From Pyropia yezoensis (lineage: Eukaryota; Rhodophyta; Bangiophyceae; Bangiales; Bangiaceae), in contig CM020619.1 of assembly GCA_009829735.1 (NCBI GenBank), positions 27,058,063 through 27,122,062 on the forward strand: DNA of 64,000 nt. Direction: 5' to 3'. The notes below the pieces were generated by a model that was not told the DNA's origin, searched no databases, and was given only the letters and a program-made list of their open reading frames with translations. A program made the position numbers and the translations under genes. Below are positions 20,994 to 31,900 of this stretch, in pieces (the first letter of the stretch is position 1; each line of letters begins with the position of its first letter).

Positions 20994-21452
20994 CTTCACT
21001 TAGATGAGACTACCTTTCCTGTCCAGTATATCCACAAATGGAACCATTCTAACTCCTATAGACTGGGGCGAGAGCTGACTTAAACGGCATGCTTAGGGAA
21101 AGACTTGTGCCTAATACATGCATAGAATGATATAGTGTTTCACGAGCTGGTTGGACCTGTTTCCCGTGCACAGACAGTCCGTCTTGGGTCAGATCACATT
21201 CTGTGTGTTCCCGTAACTTTGTAGGCATGTGAGGCACAACTTGAATCTTGCCCGCAACAACCGTCGTGTGCACATCCCGACCCCGTCTTGCAGCCTGCTT
21301 ATCCCGGGGCTCGGAGGGCATGCACACCCCAAAACGTCGTGAACAAAAAAAAAAAAAATCAGAACCTGTATCGACCCTATTTTATGTCCCGGGAACATTG
21401 GTGGTGGTTGCTTAGCTCCCCGATGACTCCTTCATCCCTTTTTGCCGTCAAG

Positions 21453-22193
21453 ATGTCATGGGAGAACCTCATCCCGCTGCACGTGCTGGAGCACTGGGTG
21501 CGGGCGCACTTGGACAGCTCGGCGCCCCGCACGCTGGCCGTGCTCCACCCCCTGCGTGTGACGCTGACCAACTTTCGGGGGGACCGCGCCGACGGCGGCG
21601 CCGACGGTGTGGAGGTGCTGTCGGTGGCCAACCACCCCAAGATTGCGGCCATGGGCGCCCGGCCCGTGCCGCTCACCCGCGAGGTCTTTATTGACCGGGC
21701 CGACTTTCGTGACGCCGACGCGAAAAACTATTACGGGCTGGCGCCGGGCAAGACCGCCATGCTCCGCGGTGCCTACCCCCTCCGCGTCACCGCCGTCCGC
21801 CGCGACGCGGGCGGGGCGGTGGCGGGGCTGGACGCGGAGCTCGAGTATGGGCGGACGACCAAGCCCCGAGGGGTGCTGCACTGGGTATCGGCGGCGGCGG
21901 GGCACCACGCGGCCGCCGAGGTGCGCCTCCACGCCCCGCTCTTCCGGTCGGCGGACGCGTCCAAGCTGGGCTCGGACGACTGGCTCGCGGACACTGACCC
22001 CGCGACCGAGGCGGTGGTGGCGGGGGCGGTGGTGGAGCGGGGCGTCGCCGACGCGGTGCGGCCGGGGGACCGATTCCAGTTTGAGCGCGTCGGCTACTTC
22101 TGTGCCGACCCGGACAGCCGCCCGGGGCTGGTGGTCTTTAACCGCATCGTGTCGCTGCGCGAGTCGACCGGCCGCGCGGGCATTGGGGGCTGA
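21453..22193 (+). CDS. glutaminyl-tRNA synthetase C-terminal (anticodon-binding) domain, N-terminal catalytic part missing
   Basis: The 246-residue frame matches the end of cytosolic class I GlnRS: LHVLEHWVRAHLDSSAPRTL, AVLHPLRVTLTN, VANHPK, REVFIDRADF, KNYYGLAPGKTAMLRGAYPL, GVLHWVSA, then FQFERVGYF and VVFNRIVSLRES at the C-terminus. In the full enzyme this two-beta-barrel region reads the Gln anticodon and follows a Rossmann catalytic domain with HIGH and KMSKS-type motifs. Neither motif is present upstream, where mobile block 1 ends at about 21.0 kb. ATG 21453 sits directly after a pyrimidine-rich stretch and CAAG, so it may be the first codons of a 3' exon whose 5' exons were displaced. 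It is either a truncated gene or a stand-alone domain; alone it could not charge tRNA. Confidence 0.85.
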   Translation: MSWENLIPLHVLEHWVRAHLDSSAPRTLAVLHPLRVTLTNFRGDRADGGADGVEVLSVANHPKIAAMGARPVPLTREVFIDRADFRDADAKNYYGLAPGKTAMLRGAYPLRVTAVRRDAGGAVAGLDAELEYGRTTKPRGVLHWVSAAAGHHAAAEVRLHAPLFRSADASKLGSDDWLADTDPATEAVVAGAVVERGVADAVRPGDRFQFERVGYFCADPDSRPGLVVFNRIVSLRESTGRAGIGG

Positions 22194-23863
22194 GTGGGCG
22201 GAGCGGGGAGCGGGGGGGGGGCGGGGGGTGGGGGGGGGGGCGGGGGCGGGGGCTTGCTGCTGTACTTTGTATGACCATGGACTCATTGTGTGGCCGTTTC
22301 CGGTGTGGGCGCGCACGGGCAAGGAGGAGCACCGGCTGCTGCTGCGCGCGCCTGCCTGCCTGCCCCCTGTCAGTGGTGCGCGGGGTGCAACCGCCGGGAC
22401 TGGCGGGATGGCTGTGGGCCGACGGGTGCCTCGTAATGTAAACCTTTTGTCCTTTGCCGGTCGGTGCGCCTGGTGACCGGCGCCCCGGTGGGGGGCGCGG
22501 CGCTTGTACCCGCGCCCTCTCTCCTCGCGGGCGCGTGGCCACGCCAACCCTCTTTTATTTTTTTTTGGACGTGCCGTGCCACCACCGGCACAGCCAGACG
22601 CTCGTAAGTTCCAAGGACACAGCAGCTGCCACAGACACAGCAGCCAGTGGGCTGGAAGAGCAAGCTGGGCGCGGCAGCGACGGACACGGACGGTCGTGGC
22701 CTCGTGCAGCGTGGTGGACATCGAGCACTTCCCGGCGCCCCCCCCACCCCCCCCACCCCCCCAGGAATCCCCCCCCTTGCTCTGCGACCTTTTCCTTCCC
22801 TCCCTTCCACCCCCCCTTCCCCCCCCATCTTCCCCCCCCCACGGGCAACGACCTGCAACCAAATGTGGCCCTAGAAGATCAGCACGGAAGCGAGGAGGGG
22901 AGGGTGGGGGGTGGGGGGGGATGGTCACTCGGGCAACCACCGCCATCTCCCACAACCGCCCGTGTTCCCCCCGCCCCGCCTTGCCCGGCGCACAACCCCG
23001 TGGCGGCAGCCACACAACGGGCGGTACAAGCGCGGGGTAGGCGCCCCTCCCTCTTGCGCCCCCCCCCCCCCCCCCCCTTTCATTTTGTGCGCGGCCGCAC
23101 CATGACGCCGCGGGTGACATCCTCTCCCCCCCTCTCCCCCCCCCCGCCTCGTCGCGGCAGGGAACAGAAAAAAACTGACCATCATGAGGGCTCGAAGGTT
23201 GTTCTCACGCAGAGTCCGTGCAAGCCGAACAACATAATCTCTGCAGAGGGAGTTTCCGTTGACGTGGAGGGGCCCTGTGTTGCGCAGTTCGGCTAAGCTT
23301 GTTGTGTGAGGGGTCGAGACTTGGGTACCAGGTTGCCGTCCGCACATTTGGCTTAGTGTGTTGACGTGTGCGTGGACGTGCGCGTCCGCACGGCGACTCA
23401 CCACCACCACTTCCCCACCGACTTGTGCCTCTGGGGCTGCGCGGGGTACTGCAGCTGCGCGGTCGTTACCCGCCCCAAGAGCGTGCCATACAGCACACGC
23501 GGTACGTTCTTCAGGCGTGCGGAGGTGGCTTGGACACTCGCCAGCCCCCGGCACAACAGGGTCGCATATCTGTAGCCGCTCACAGGGGCTGCTCGCAGGT
23601 ATCGTCATGACAACCACCGCGGAAGTTGCGGACGATGGCAGTCGGTCGTGAGCTGTTGCTGACGGCAAGGTTGCGATATGTACTGGCTTCCAGGTGGCGG
23701 TATCATCTGGCTCTTTGTTCCTCCGTTGTACTCTTGCGTTCTCCCATATCGCCCGCGCATCCTGTGAACGTGTCGTATTTCCTGAACTCTTCACCCCGCC
23801 CCCACCCCGCCCGCATTCAGCTGCTCGTGAGCACCGACGACCGCCGAAGCTGTTGTCACCTGA
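22194..23863. other. intergenic, C/G homopolymer-rich
   Basis: G-rich sequence follows the GlnRS stop (22200-22255), and C-rich tracts lie at about 22738-22840 and 23059-23080. A T run is at 22555-22566. Open frames are Pro/Arg-rich and lack any recognisable domain. No RNA gene was recognised. Confidence 0.5.
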
Positions 23864-25705
23864 TTGCCTTCAAGCGACGTCATGCGGCGCGGTCGCCGTG
23901 ATCCCCGTCATCAAGACGATCCTGCCGTTTGGCGTCGGCCCGAAAGCGGTCGCGGCAGGGAAGACGGCGACGACACAGCATCAGAAGCCGCTCTCAACGG
24001 CGACGACAGCGGCACCCCATTTGAAAATCCAGCAAACGATGGAGCTACGCCTGCCTTCATGGGCTCGAAGTCCGGCCGCGGGCCCGCCAACGCTTCCACA
24101 GCGGCTCTTGGAGGAGACGGTCGCCCCTCCACTACGAACTCATTCAGTTCGAACACGGACGAGGAGCCCCCCCGGAGCTACCAACAGTTGCCTTCGGAGG
24201 TGATGCGCGGTATGGTGCCTGTTGGTCCGCCTTCGGCGTCCAGCACGAGCGATGACGAGGACCTCACACCTTACGTGCTACCTGAAGACGACTTAGGCAC
24301 TGTGTCTGACAATAAAGACACGGCCAGGCCTTCTTCCATGGCGAGCGTGTCGGGCTCTGCCAGTCCTGCAACCACCGGCAGTCTTCAATTTGTCCCGCAG
24401 TGCACTACCATTTTCCGCCGAGTTGAGGATCTGTACGGGCTTCTTCTACTCCGTGGCCCCCGCGGACTACGGGAGGATCAATACCACATGGTGAGGGAGG
24501 GATTCAACATATCCTCCTCTGTGGCTCTGCCTTCCTTGAGTTACGTCCGGGAAACGCTCACCACACGGGTATCTCCGTGATTGCTGCCCATGCAGTCGTT
24601 GTCTTTAGCCGCATCCGGGAGCGCAGAGGAGGTATCTGTCGACTGTATTCTACCCAGTGCTCACGTGCGACGCGACGTCTCCTTCTCGGTGTCGTTTGAG
24701 AACTTTCTTTCGGCCGAGCTCCGGTCGGACCGACAGTGCCGCTTAGAACCCGACTTCATCGAGTCCCCTCTGTTCAACAACCGTCCGTCTGTGCTGATGG
24801 CGGGAGAGTCCATCCAACGCTTTTCTCTCGACGGTGTCGACGTGTCCACCAACGACAAGCTCGTTCTAAAGCTCGTTCCCCCCCATCCTCTTCGTCGTGC
24901 GAAGGATCTAGACGCTTTTTTTTTGTCTCACGAATCCGGTCTCGCACCTGAGAGCTCTGAGCATGCGGGGGACTTCGTAGTCGTCTGCGACTGTACGACT
25001 GGCGTGTCTGGGTGCATCATCTCTCGGCACTGGAAAGCATCGGAGAAGCCAAGTTTGGTGTGGCAACCGGACGGCGACGCCGACGAGCCGATAGATGTTG
25101 TAGGCTTGCGGGTTCGAGACACTGGTGTTGGTGCTCGCAGGGGTGCGCCAGAGGCGTTGGCGAGCGAGCCCTTGGCTCATCGGCGCTGAGTCAGCACGGT
25201 GCAAGACGGCTTGCTGGTGTTGACGGTGTCGTTATGTATCAACTCTGACGACTTCGAGACGCGGCGCGGCAAGGAGTCACTGGGCGGTGTGTACATGAGC
25301 TACCCATCAGTGCTATTTGAGCACCGGCACAACAGCCACGGCAGCAGAACCATTTGCGCGACCCCCTCAGGCGTCAACTCCGATGATGTTCTTCGAGCCA
25401 GCACGCCCGACCTTGTCGAGGGCGCCACAAGCGGGTGGCTTTGTCATCGAAGTGACGGATCTCCTGTGCGCGTTATGGCGGACGTGTGCAATTTTCTGGG
25501 TGTCTACCTGCAGGTTGTCAAGACGAGCATGCTGATGGGCTACGGGGCGAAAGCACCTTGCCCGCTGTGTTCATACAGAGTGCCTGGCGTACCAGGGTGT
25601 CGCTTCGGCTTGCATGGGAGCAGCTCCGACGTGGAAATGGCACGGACTACGGCACGTACCCGCAGCGTCTGTCGAGCAGTGAAGCATGCACTGACGCAAG
25701 TGTAG
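23864..25705 (+). pseudogene. decayed transposase-like ORF with in-frame stops
   Basis: One reading frame of about 614 codons is interrupted only by TGA at 24578-24580 and TGA at 25187-25189, with no frameshift. The first part is Ser/Asp-rich and disordered-looking. The C-terminal part reads GLLVLTVSLCINSDDFE, GGVYMSYPS, VRVMADVCNFLGVYLQVVKT and ends in APCPLCSYRVPG. The order (hydrophobic strand, D-rich segment, ADxCNF, then CPLC) recalls the middle of tnp2/CACTA-type or Plavaka-like transposases, where a CPxC pair follows a similar hydrophobic segment, but the match is weak. The frame ends shortly after, so any downstream catalytic part is missing. It lies 216 bp left of the chromovirus insertion. 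Confidence 0.45.
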
Positions 25706-25916
25706 GGCTGGGAAAGGTGACAAAAAACGATGGCAGTCAGCGCATGAGCAATGAACGACGTCTCACACCCCACCATCCTCAGGCAGCAACGACGTCTCAC
25801 ACCCTACCGTCCTCTGCGGCCGCTCCCCCCCAGCCCCTGCCGTGCTACTGCCTCCGTCCATTGACGAGGCGGCGCAGCAGCTGGAAGTGCGTTGGTGACG
25901 GAGGCAGCCAAGACGG

Positions 25917-25921
25917 CCAGC
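25917..25921. other. 5-bp target-site duplication, left copy
   Basis: ccagc precedes the first LTR and is repeated directly at 40551-40555 after the third LTR. Five bases is typical of Ty3/gypsy integrase. No copy of ccagc flanks the middle LTR as a target duplication. Confidence 0.9.
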
Positions 25922-26913
25922 TGTAAGAACTAAATCCTTACATACAATTTCTCTGGCGATTCGCCGGCACGCGGCTGCAATCCGGCGGATTAAATTCGCC
26001 TCTGAACTTACAGTTGTCAAGATTGGCACGTGGCCGAGCGGAACGGGCGCCACGTTCGAATTCGAAAGATCCAAGGTTCGATTCCATGTGCTACCTGAAT
26101 GACAGTGAATCTTCCAGATGCTGACGCAGCAATGACACCTGCTGACCGTGAATCAACGAGGGCACGACAACGTGGCATGACGGTGTCAATACGCCGAGGC
26201 GGCTTGACACCGAACGTAGAAGCTTCCATCCGGACTGCCATCCGGAGCCCTTTCCGGGCCTCCATCCAAGGCGTCCATCCCGACCAACCAGAGGCCGACA
26301 TCAAGGACATCAATGCTTCCAGGGCGTTCCACGGCCACGCCCAGAGCCCACGCCAACGCCGCGCCCTGGGATGACCGTGGACTCCCTCCCTACGCACTCT
26401 GTGAGAGGGGGGCGACCGCCCATGGGCGATTCCGAGGCAACTAGTGCCTGACCTTCTGAGGGACTACGCGGAGGGCGTTCTGAGAGACCCCCTAGGGGTA
26501 CATATACGGAGAGACCGAGAGCCGAGGGAAAGAGACCGAGAGGGAAGGGAGGACCATCGACCGAGTACCATCGACCCAAGAGAACCATCGACTTTACCCT
26601 TGAACTCCTGTCACCGTCGTCGCGCTCACCCCACTGCACACCCCAGCACTCTTCCCCTTCCCCGGGCTTTCCACCAACCCACACTCTTCTTCTTCCCCGG
26701 GCCTGTCACCGGCCCGCGACCTTCTCCTTCCCTGGACCCCTCACCTGCTCACACCCTCCTCCTTCCCTAGACCCCCCTCCGCTCACAAGTACGCGACCGC
26801 CGTTCCGTGTGTGCGTGGAGTGGTGTGGGCGTAGGGCCGTGCGGCGTGCGTGCGTGCGTGTGCGTGCGCTGGTGGTGTGCGTGCGAGTGTGCGCGTGCGC
26901 CGCGGGCCTTACA
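25922..26913 (+). repeat. LTR 1
   Basis: TGTAAG...CTTACA ends. The start can form a hairpin (GTAAGGA/TCCTTAC in the other LTRs; here GTAAGAA because of an A at position 7). A second difference from LTR2 and LTR3 is A for G near 26525 (gggaaagag versus gggagagag). A TATA-like catatacgg lies at 26501-26509. The 3' third is GT/CG-rich. Confidence 0.97.
26024..26094 (+). promoter_or_regulatory. tRNA-like segment with Pol III A box and B box inside the LTR
   Basis: A box TGGCCGAGCGG (26031-26041) and exact-consensus B box GGTTCGATTCC (26075-26085) are 34 bp apart. The ends GGCACGT and ATGTGCT can form a 7-bp acceptor-like stem (two G-U pairs), and GCC/GGC a D-stem, as in Leu/Ser tRNAs. The anticodon arm is replaced by the palindrome TTCGAATTCGAA, so this is not a working tRNA. 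The same segment is in LTR2 (A box 32850-32860, B box 32894-32904) and LTR3 (39668-39678, 39712-39722). Confidence 0.7.
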
Positions 26914-26915
26914 TT

Positions 26916-26931
26916 TGGTAGCTTCAGATAG
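26916..26931 (+). promoter_or_regulatory. primer-binding site, unit 1
   Basis: TGGTAGCTTCAGATAG begins two bases after the LTR's terminal CA; TGG would pair with the CCA end of a tRNA primer. The donor tRNA was not identified. An identical site in unit 2 is at 33735-33750. Confidence 0.65.
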
Positions 26932-27494
26932 TTGCCTGCCCTGCGTGCGTGCGCCCCCGACACCGAGCGCTTTTGCGCGGTAAGGCAGCCTTTGGGCTCG
27001 CCGGCCTCTCCCCGGGTCTGTCGCGGGGCGCCACTGTGTTCGGGTTTGCCCTATACCTCCGGGCCACGGCGCCATTCGGGGTGGGGCCTTCCCTCTCGGG
27101 GCCCCCTTCGTCCCGTCACCCCAGTCTGCCTTGTGCAACTGGTGGGGGGGGTCGGTTCGGTAGCAACGGGGCGCACCGCCGCGCACGCGGGGCGGGCGGC
27201 GACTGAGCGACCTGGGCATTTGGTCGAGCTCCTCTGCGCGGCGACTCTGTGCAGGCTTGCCCGGTCCGGGAGCTTCGTGCTCCTTAAGTGGACCGGGTCA
27301 GTCCTCCACAGGGTCCCGAGTGGCTGGACTGTGGTTTTGACCCAGTCCCCCATTTTCGTGTTTACACGAGCGCACAGTGAGCTCGGTCAGCGCGTCTCAG
27401 TGCAGACTCCCACGCACCCAGTGGCCTCGTGCCTGGGGCGCTGGCAGTTCTCCACTGGGGCGCAAGGAGTAGGGGCGAGGGTCTGACATAGCCT

Positions 27495-28064
27495 TTGGAC
27501 TTTTGTGCACACCCCGTTCTTGCTCCTGCCCTCGTTTCACAGTGGCTCCCAACCAGACTACCTCGACGGCGGCCCAACCAGACTACCTCGACGGCGGCGT
27601 CTTCCTCGGAGTACCCGTCGCTGCCGTCTTCCTCGACAACCACAGGCGCGTCATCCTCGACTACCCCAAGCAAGACCGCGCCGGCGGCGCTTCCCCCTCG
27701 CGACCGTCACGGTCGGCGCCTTCTCCTCCCACCGGCGCCGCGCGTGCCGCCCCCTCCGCCTCGCCAAGTGGCGGGTATCCGTCCTCACACGGCGCAGACG
27801 GTCGAGCGCCGGGCGGTCCGCCAAGAGTACCGGAACGCGCACGGGCGGATTAACAAGAAGCGCTTCTTCTGCAAGTTGTGTGACCAGAAGTGTTACGGCG
27901 AGTCTACTTGGCGCGAGCACCGCTTGTCGCGCCGGCACCGCCGCAAGGTCAACCCGCCCAAGCTTCCCAAGTGCCTCGACTGCGACCGTGTCTTTGAGAC
28001 CACCGCGCACTACGAGCGCCACACCCGTAGTAAGGATCACCTGCGCGTTATTCGGAAGAAGTAG
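27495..28064 (+). CDS. accessory double zinc-finger ORF, unit 1
   Basis: A 189-codon open frame between the leader and gag. The N-terminal half is Ser/Thr/Pro-rich; the C-terminal half is basic and has two fingers of the form C-x2-C-x12-H-x5-H: C126, C129, H142, H148 and C160, C163, H176, H182. The five-residue H-H spacing is that of U1/JAZ/matrin-type fingers, which bind RNA or double-stranded RNA in known proteins. No ATG occurs in the frame (a stop at 27489-27491 precedes it), so translation would need a spliced leader or a non-AUG start. It ends 61 bp before the gag ATG, in another frame. Unit 2 carries the same ORF with one change (K to E before the last His). Such an ORF is not standard in Ty3/gypsy elements. 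Confidence 0.7.
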   Translation: MDFCAHPVLAPALVSQWLPTRLPRRRPNQTTSTAASSSEYPSLPSSSTTTGASSSTTPSKTAPAALPPRDRHGRRLLLPPAPRVPPPPPRQVAGIRPHTAQTVERRAVRQEYRNAHGRINKKRFFCKLCDQKCYGESTWREHRLSRRHRRKVNPPKLPKCLDCDRVFETTAHYERHTRSKDHLRVIRKK

Positions 28065-28125
28065 TCCGTTTTTTTTCTTTTGTTAGTAGTCTTCTTGAAA
28101 CAAAGCTTTTGCTTGGTTTTCAACA

Positions 28126-28941
28126 ATGGCTTCTGGCAGCACTGCTGGGGATGGCACCCCAGCTGCCATAAGTGCGGACACTTGGGCGGAGATGACCTCG
28201 TTCGTGAACCGGCTGGGCCAGGAAACGGAACAGCTCCGTCGCGAGTTGGCTGCAAGCCGCCCTCGCTCCGACAAGCCCAAGCTCAACAAGCCGGCCCCTT
28301 TCTCTGGCCGCACCGGTGCGATCGATGCCTGGGATTCCCATATGGACACCTACGTCGCGAAGGCCACCGCTGAAGAGGCACTGCTTGTGGCAACCTCGTA
28401 CCTGCAAGGTGAGGCGTTCACCTGGTGGCAGACGTTTACCGGGAAGTCTGAAGTGACGAGCTGGCCAACGCTTCGCGAAGCGCTGAAGCTGCGCTTCAAC
28501 CCTCTTAACAAAGTGCAGGCTGCACGCGACCTTCTGCACAAGTGGAAGCAGATGAAGGACGTCGCGAGCTACAACAAGTCTTTCCAGTCGATCATCCTGG
28601 ACATCCCCGAGATCACCATGGCTGAGCAGATCGACCGCTAAAGTCGCGGCCTCAAGAGCTACATCTGGGAAGCGTTGTGCCTTAAGCAGTATGACACGCT
28701 GGATGCAGTAATGCGAGATGCCCTGAAAGTGGAAGCGGCCAAGCGAGGTGCTCGTCGAGTCACCAACACGGAAGGTGCCGCAGCGGCTACCAATGGGCCT
28801 GTCCCGATGGAGATTTCCAACGTGCAGCTCGGGAAGCTTACGCCCGAAAAGCGTAAGCGCTGCATGCGCGAAGGGCTGTGCCTGCGCTGCCGCGCCAAGG
28901 GTCATATGGCCAAAGACTGCCCAAAAGGCCGAGGGAACTGA
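28126..28941 (+). pseudogene. gag: gag, unit 1 (nonsense-mutated)
   Basis: Same 271-codon gag as unit 2 but with TAA at 28639-28641 where unit 2 has TAC (Tyr). Capsid-like region first, then a CCHC zinc knuckle before the native stop. The interruption removes the C-terminal 100 residues including the knuckle and the overlap needed to enter pol. The only other difference I see is silent (gtg/gtt near 28514). Confidence 0.93.
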
Positions 28942-31900
28942 GGCCTAAAGAGCGATCTCCGCTGGTCGCAGTTCCCGACCCCGACATCTCGCCTGCTTTT
29001 CACAAACCCCACTTAGGCCTTCTAAGCTCTCATGGGATGGTCAATGGGGAACCTGCCAAGATTCTGTTTGATGATGGCGCTTTGACAAACTTTGTTTCTT
29101 CCTCATTCGTCAAGCGCCTGGGAATTGCTACGAACGTCTCCAGTGAAGCCGCCCTCATGCCTGACGGAAGCACGTACAACCTCACGTCAACAAAAGATCC
29201 CTTAGAAGTTTGCATCCAAGATTACCAAGACGACCTCTATTTTGCTGTATGCCCTGTTGCCTCCTATGACGTCATCCTCGGCAAGAAGTGGCACGAAGAC
29301 TACAACGTACGCAAGAAATACAGAACCAACGTGATCACCTTCCGTAAGGACGGTCGGGCCCAAAGAATCAACGCTGCTCTTGAGCTCTCCAAGACCATCT
29401 GGAGTAAGCACAAGTTAGCACAACACCTCAAGAGACGCAATGTCGCTTTTGCGATCCTCCTACGACCCCAAGCTCCTCAAGAACCCTTAGAACTGAATGC
29501 CATAGAAATGAACCAAGCCTCGAGCGACAAGGATATCCAAAATGTCCTGCTCGAGTACCAAGACGTTTTCCCCGATGATCTACCGAAAGGACTTCCCCCC
29601 GACCGCGGCCGACCGCGCTTCAAGATCGAGTTGGCCAAAGAAGCGGAACCCCACAAGAAAGGCATCTACCGCCTGTCTGAGTCAGAGAGCCAAGAGCTGC
29701 TCCGCCAAATTCGAGATCTGATCGAGAAAGGCTTCATTCAACCAAGCACGTCACCGTGGGGAGCTCCGGTACTATTCGCTGCCAAGAAGGATGGTGGCTT
29801 GCGCCTGTGCATCGACTACCGAGCCCTGAACAAACAAACGGTCAAAAACTGCTATCCTCTCCCGCGGATCGACGAGATATTCGACAACCTGCGCCAAGCG
29901 TCGATCTTTACTTCTTTGGATCTCCGCTCGGGATACCATCAGATCCGGCTCGACTCCGAGTCCATCCCTATGACGGCTTTCCGAACCAAGTACGGCCTAT
30001 TCGAGTTCTTGGTCCTTCCGTTCGGTCTCACGAACGCACCTGCGGCTTTTATGAACCTAGTCAACGATATCCTGCGACCTTTCATCGACAAGTTCGTGTC
30101 GGCCTACCTCGATGACATACTCATCTACAGCAAGACTAAGGCCGAGCACGTGCAACACGTAAGGCAAGTATTTGAGAAACTACGGGAGCACAAGCTGTAC
30201 GCCAAGACCTCCAAGTGCAAGTTTGGCCGCACCTCTGTTGATTTCCTCGGACACGTCGTCTCAACGAAGGGCTTTGAGATGGAGCGCGTCAAAGTCGAGG
30301 CTATCCAGAAGTGGCCAACTCCAAAGACCAAGCGTGATGTGCAGTCGTTATTGGGAATGGTGAACTTTTACCGCCGATTTATCAAGGATATGGCCACTGT
30401 GGCGAAACCTTTGACGGAGTTGACAGGTATTGTCGACTTCGACTGGACCTCGCGCCGCGAAGACGCTTTCCTTGCCCTCAAGAGAAAGGTCATGAGTGCT
30501 CCGGTACTTCGTGCTTTCGACCCTGAGCTTCCGGTGGTGCTGTCCACGGACGCCAGTGGTTGCGCATTGGGAGCTGTGTTGGAGCAGGATGACGGAATGG
30601 GACGTCGTCCTGTCGCCTATTTCTCCCAAACGCTGAACATCCACGAACAACGGTACACCATCCGAGAGCGAGAACTTCTGGCGATTGTACAAGCCATTCG
30701 ACACTGGCGATGCTATCTGCATGGACGAAGCTTCGTCGTCAACACCGACCACGAGTCGCTGCGCTACCTGAAAACCCAAGACAAGTTGAACGACCGACAA
30801 GTGCGTTGGTTGGAGGTGCTGGAGCAGTACGATTTTAAGATCGTGCCGGTACCAGGAACAAGGAATGCTGTGGCCGACGCGCTCTCGCGTAACACTGAAA
30901 CGGCTCAGCCACGCGTCGAAGCAAACGCTGAGCTGCTCTCTCGCGTGCTTAAACAAGCAATACCTGCAACCATGGAACCTGACGAACCTGAGACTACCCC
31001 TGAACAACCCAAGAAACCCAAGGAACCCGAGAAACCCAAGAACGTCAAGCAACCCAAGCAACCCAAGCGGAAAGCGGCCAAAAGGAATCGGTCTGCTGGA
31101 ATTACGGACAAAACCCAAGAACGATCTTGCCACACTGGCAATCTCGCAAACTCCCAAGATACCACCGAAGCCCCACGATCCATGAATGATTGTGCCACAC
31201 AGGCACTTTCGCAACCCCCCAAGATACCGCGGAAAACCCAAGACAACGTCGATGTACATCCTATCAGCAACGTGTCACACCTCGAGCTAAAAAAAGACGA
31301 TTAGGTAGGCCTTCTAGCGGCTTATGCTGAAGACCCCGAGTTTGCCGAGATCGTGCAGAACCCTAACACCCCTTTCCAACGGGATGGCTGCTTCATCATG
31401 AGACACAACCACATTTGCATCCCGAGAGGCCATTTTAGACAGGCCATCCTCCACGACTACCATGATACACCTAGCAAAGGTCACATGGGCGTGCGAGAGA
31501 CAACCAAAGACGTCGTCTCCCGGTTCTACTGGAAGACGATGCGACAAGACATCAAAGACTACGTGCAAAGCTGCGACGCCTGCCAACGTTTCAAGAGCTC
31601 CACCCAAGCTCCACTAGGGCTTCTACAACCCTTAGAGCCTCCGAGCCGGCCGTGGCAGAGTATCTCCATGGATTTCATCACACCCCTCCCGTTGACTGCC
31701 CGCGGCCACAACGGACTGCTGGTCGTCGTGGACCGGCTCTCCAAGATGATTAGACTGGCCCCCACGGAACCTGAGACGAGCGCGAAACATGTCGCGCAAT
31801 TATTCCACGACCACGTCTACCGTGCCTTTGGACTTCCTGCGGACATCGTCTGCGACCGAGACCGGATCTTTATGTCCCAGTTTTGGCGCGGACTACTGGA

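Larger units (their letters stand above)
16500..21000. mobile_element. Ty3/gypsy-derived block with inverted flanking repeats
   Basis: A composite region bounded by inverted copies of one repeat (16781-16938 on plus, 20524-20681 on minus). It contains an internally deleted chromovirus pol on plus and a long unrelated ORF on minus, convergent with it. Many short near-palindromes with the core CAA(G/C)TTG fall outside the pol piece. A 27-base hairpin (arms ACACCGG/CCGGTGT, about 17242-17268) and one with 10-bp arms (CCCCTATACG/CGTATAGGGG, about 17271-17298) lie at the pol start. No target-site duplication was identified, so the outer limits are approximate. Confidence 0.65.

Noticed and set aside
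22555..22566. T-run as a Pol III terminator
   Set aside because: No A/B boxes or RNA-like structure precede it.
24578..25189. Selenocysteine at the two TGA codons
   Set aside because: Neither site resembles a redox centre, and no SECIS-like hairpin was recognised. Decay of a mobile-element gene is simpler.
26024..26094. Functional tRNA gene in the LTR
   Set aside because: A and B boxes are good, but no anticodon stem-loop can form and the T-stem has a mismatch. Called tRNA-like only.
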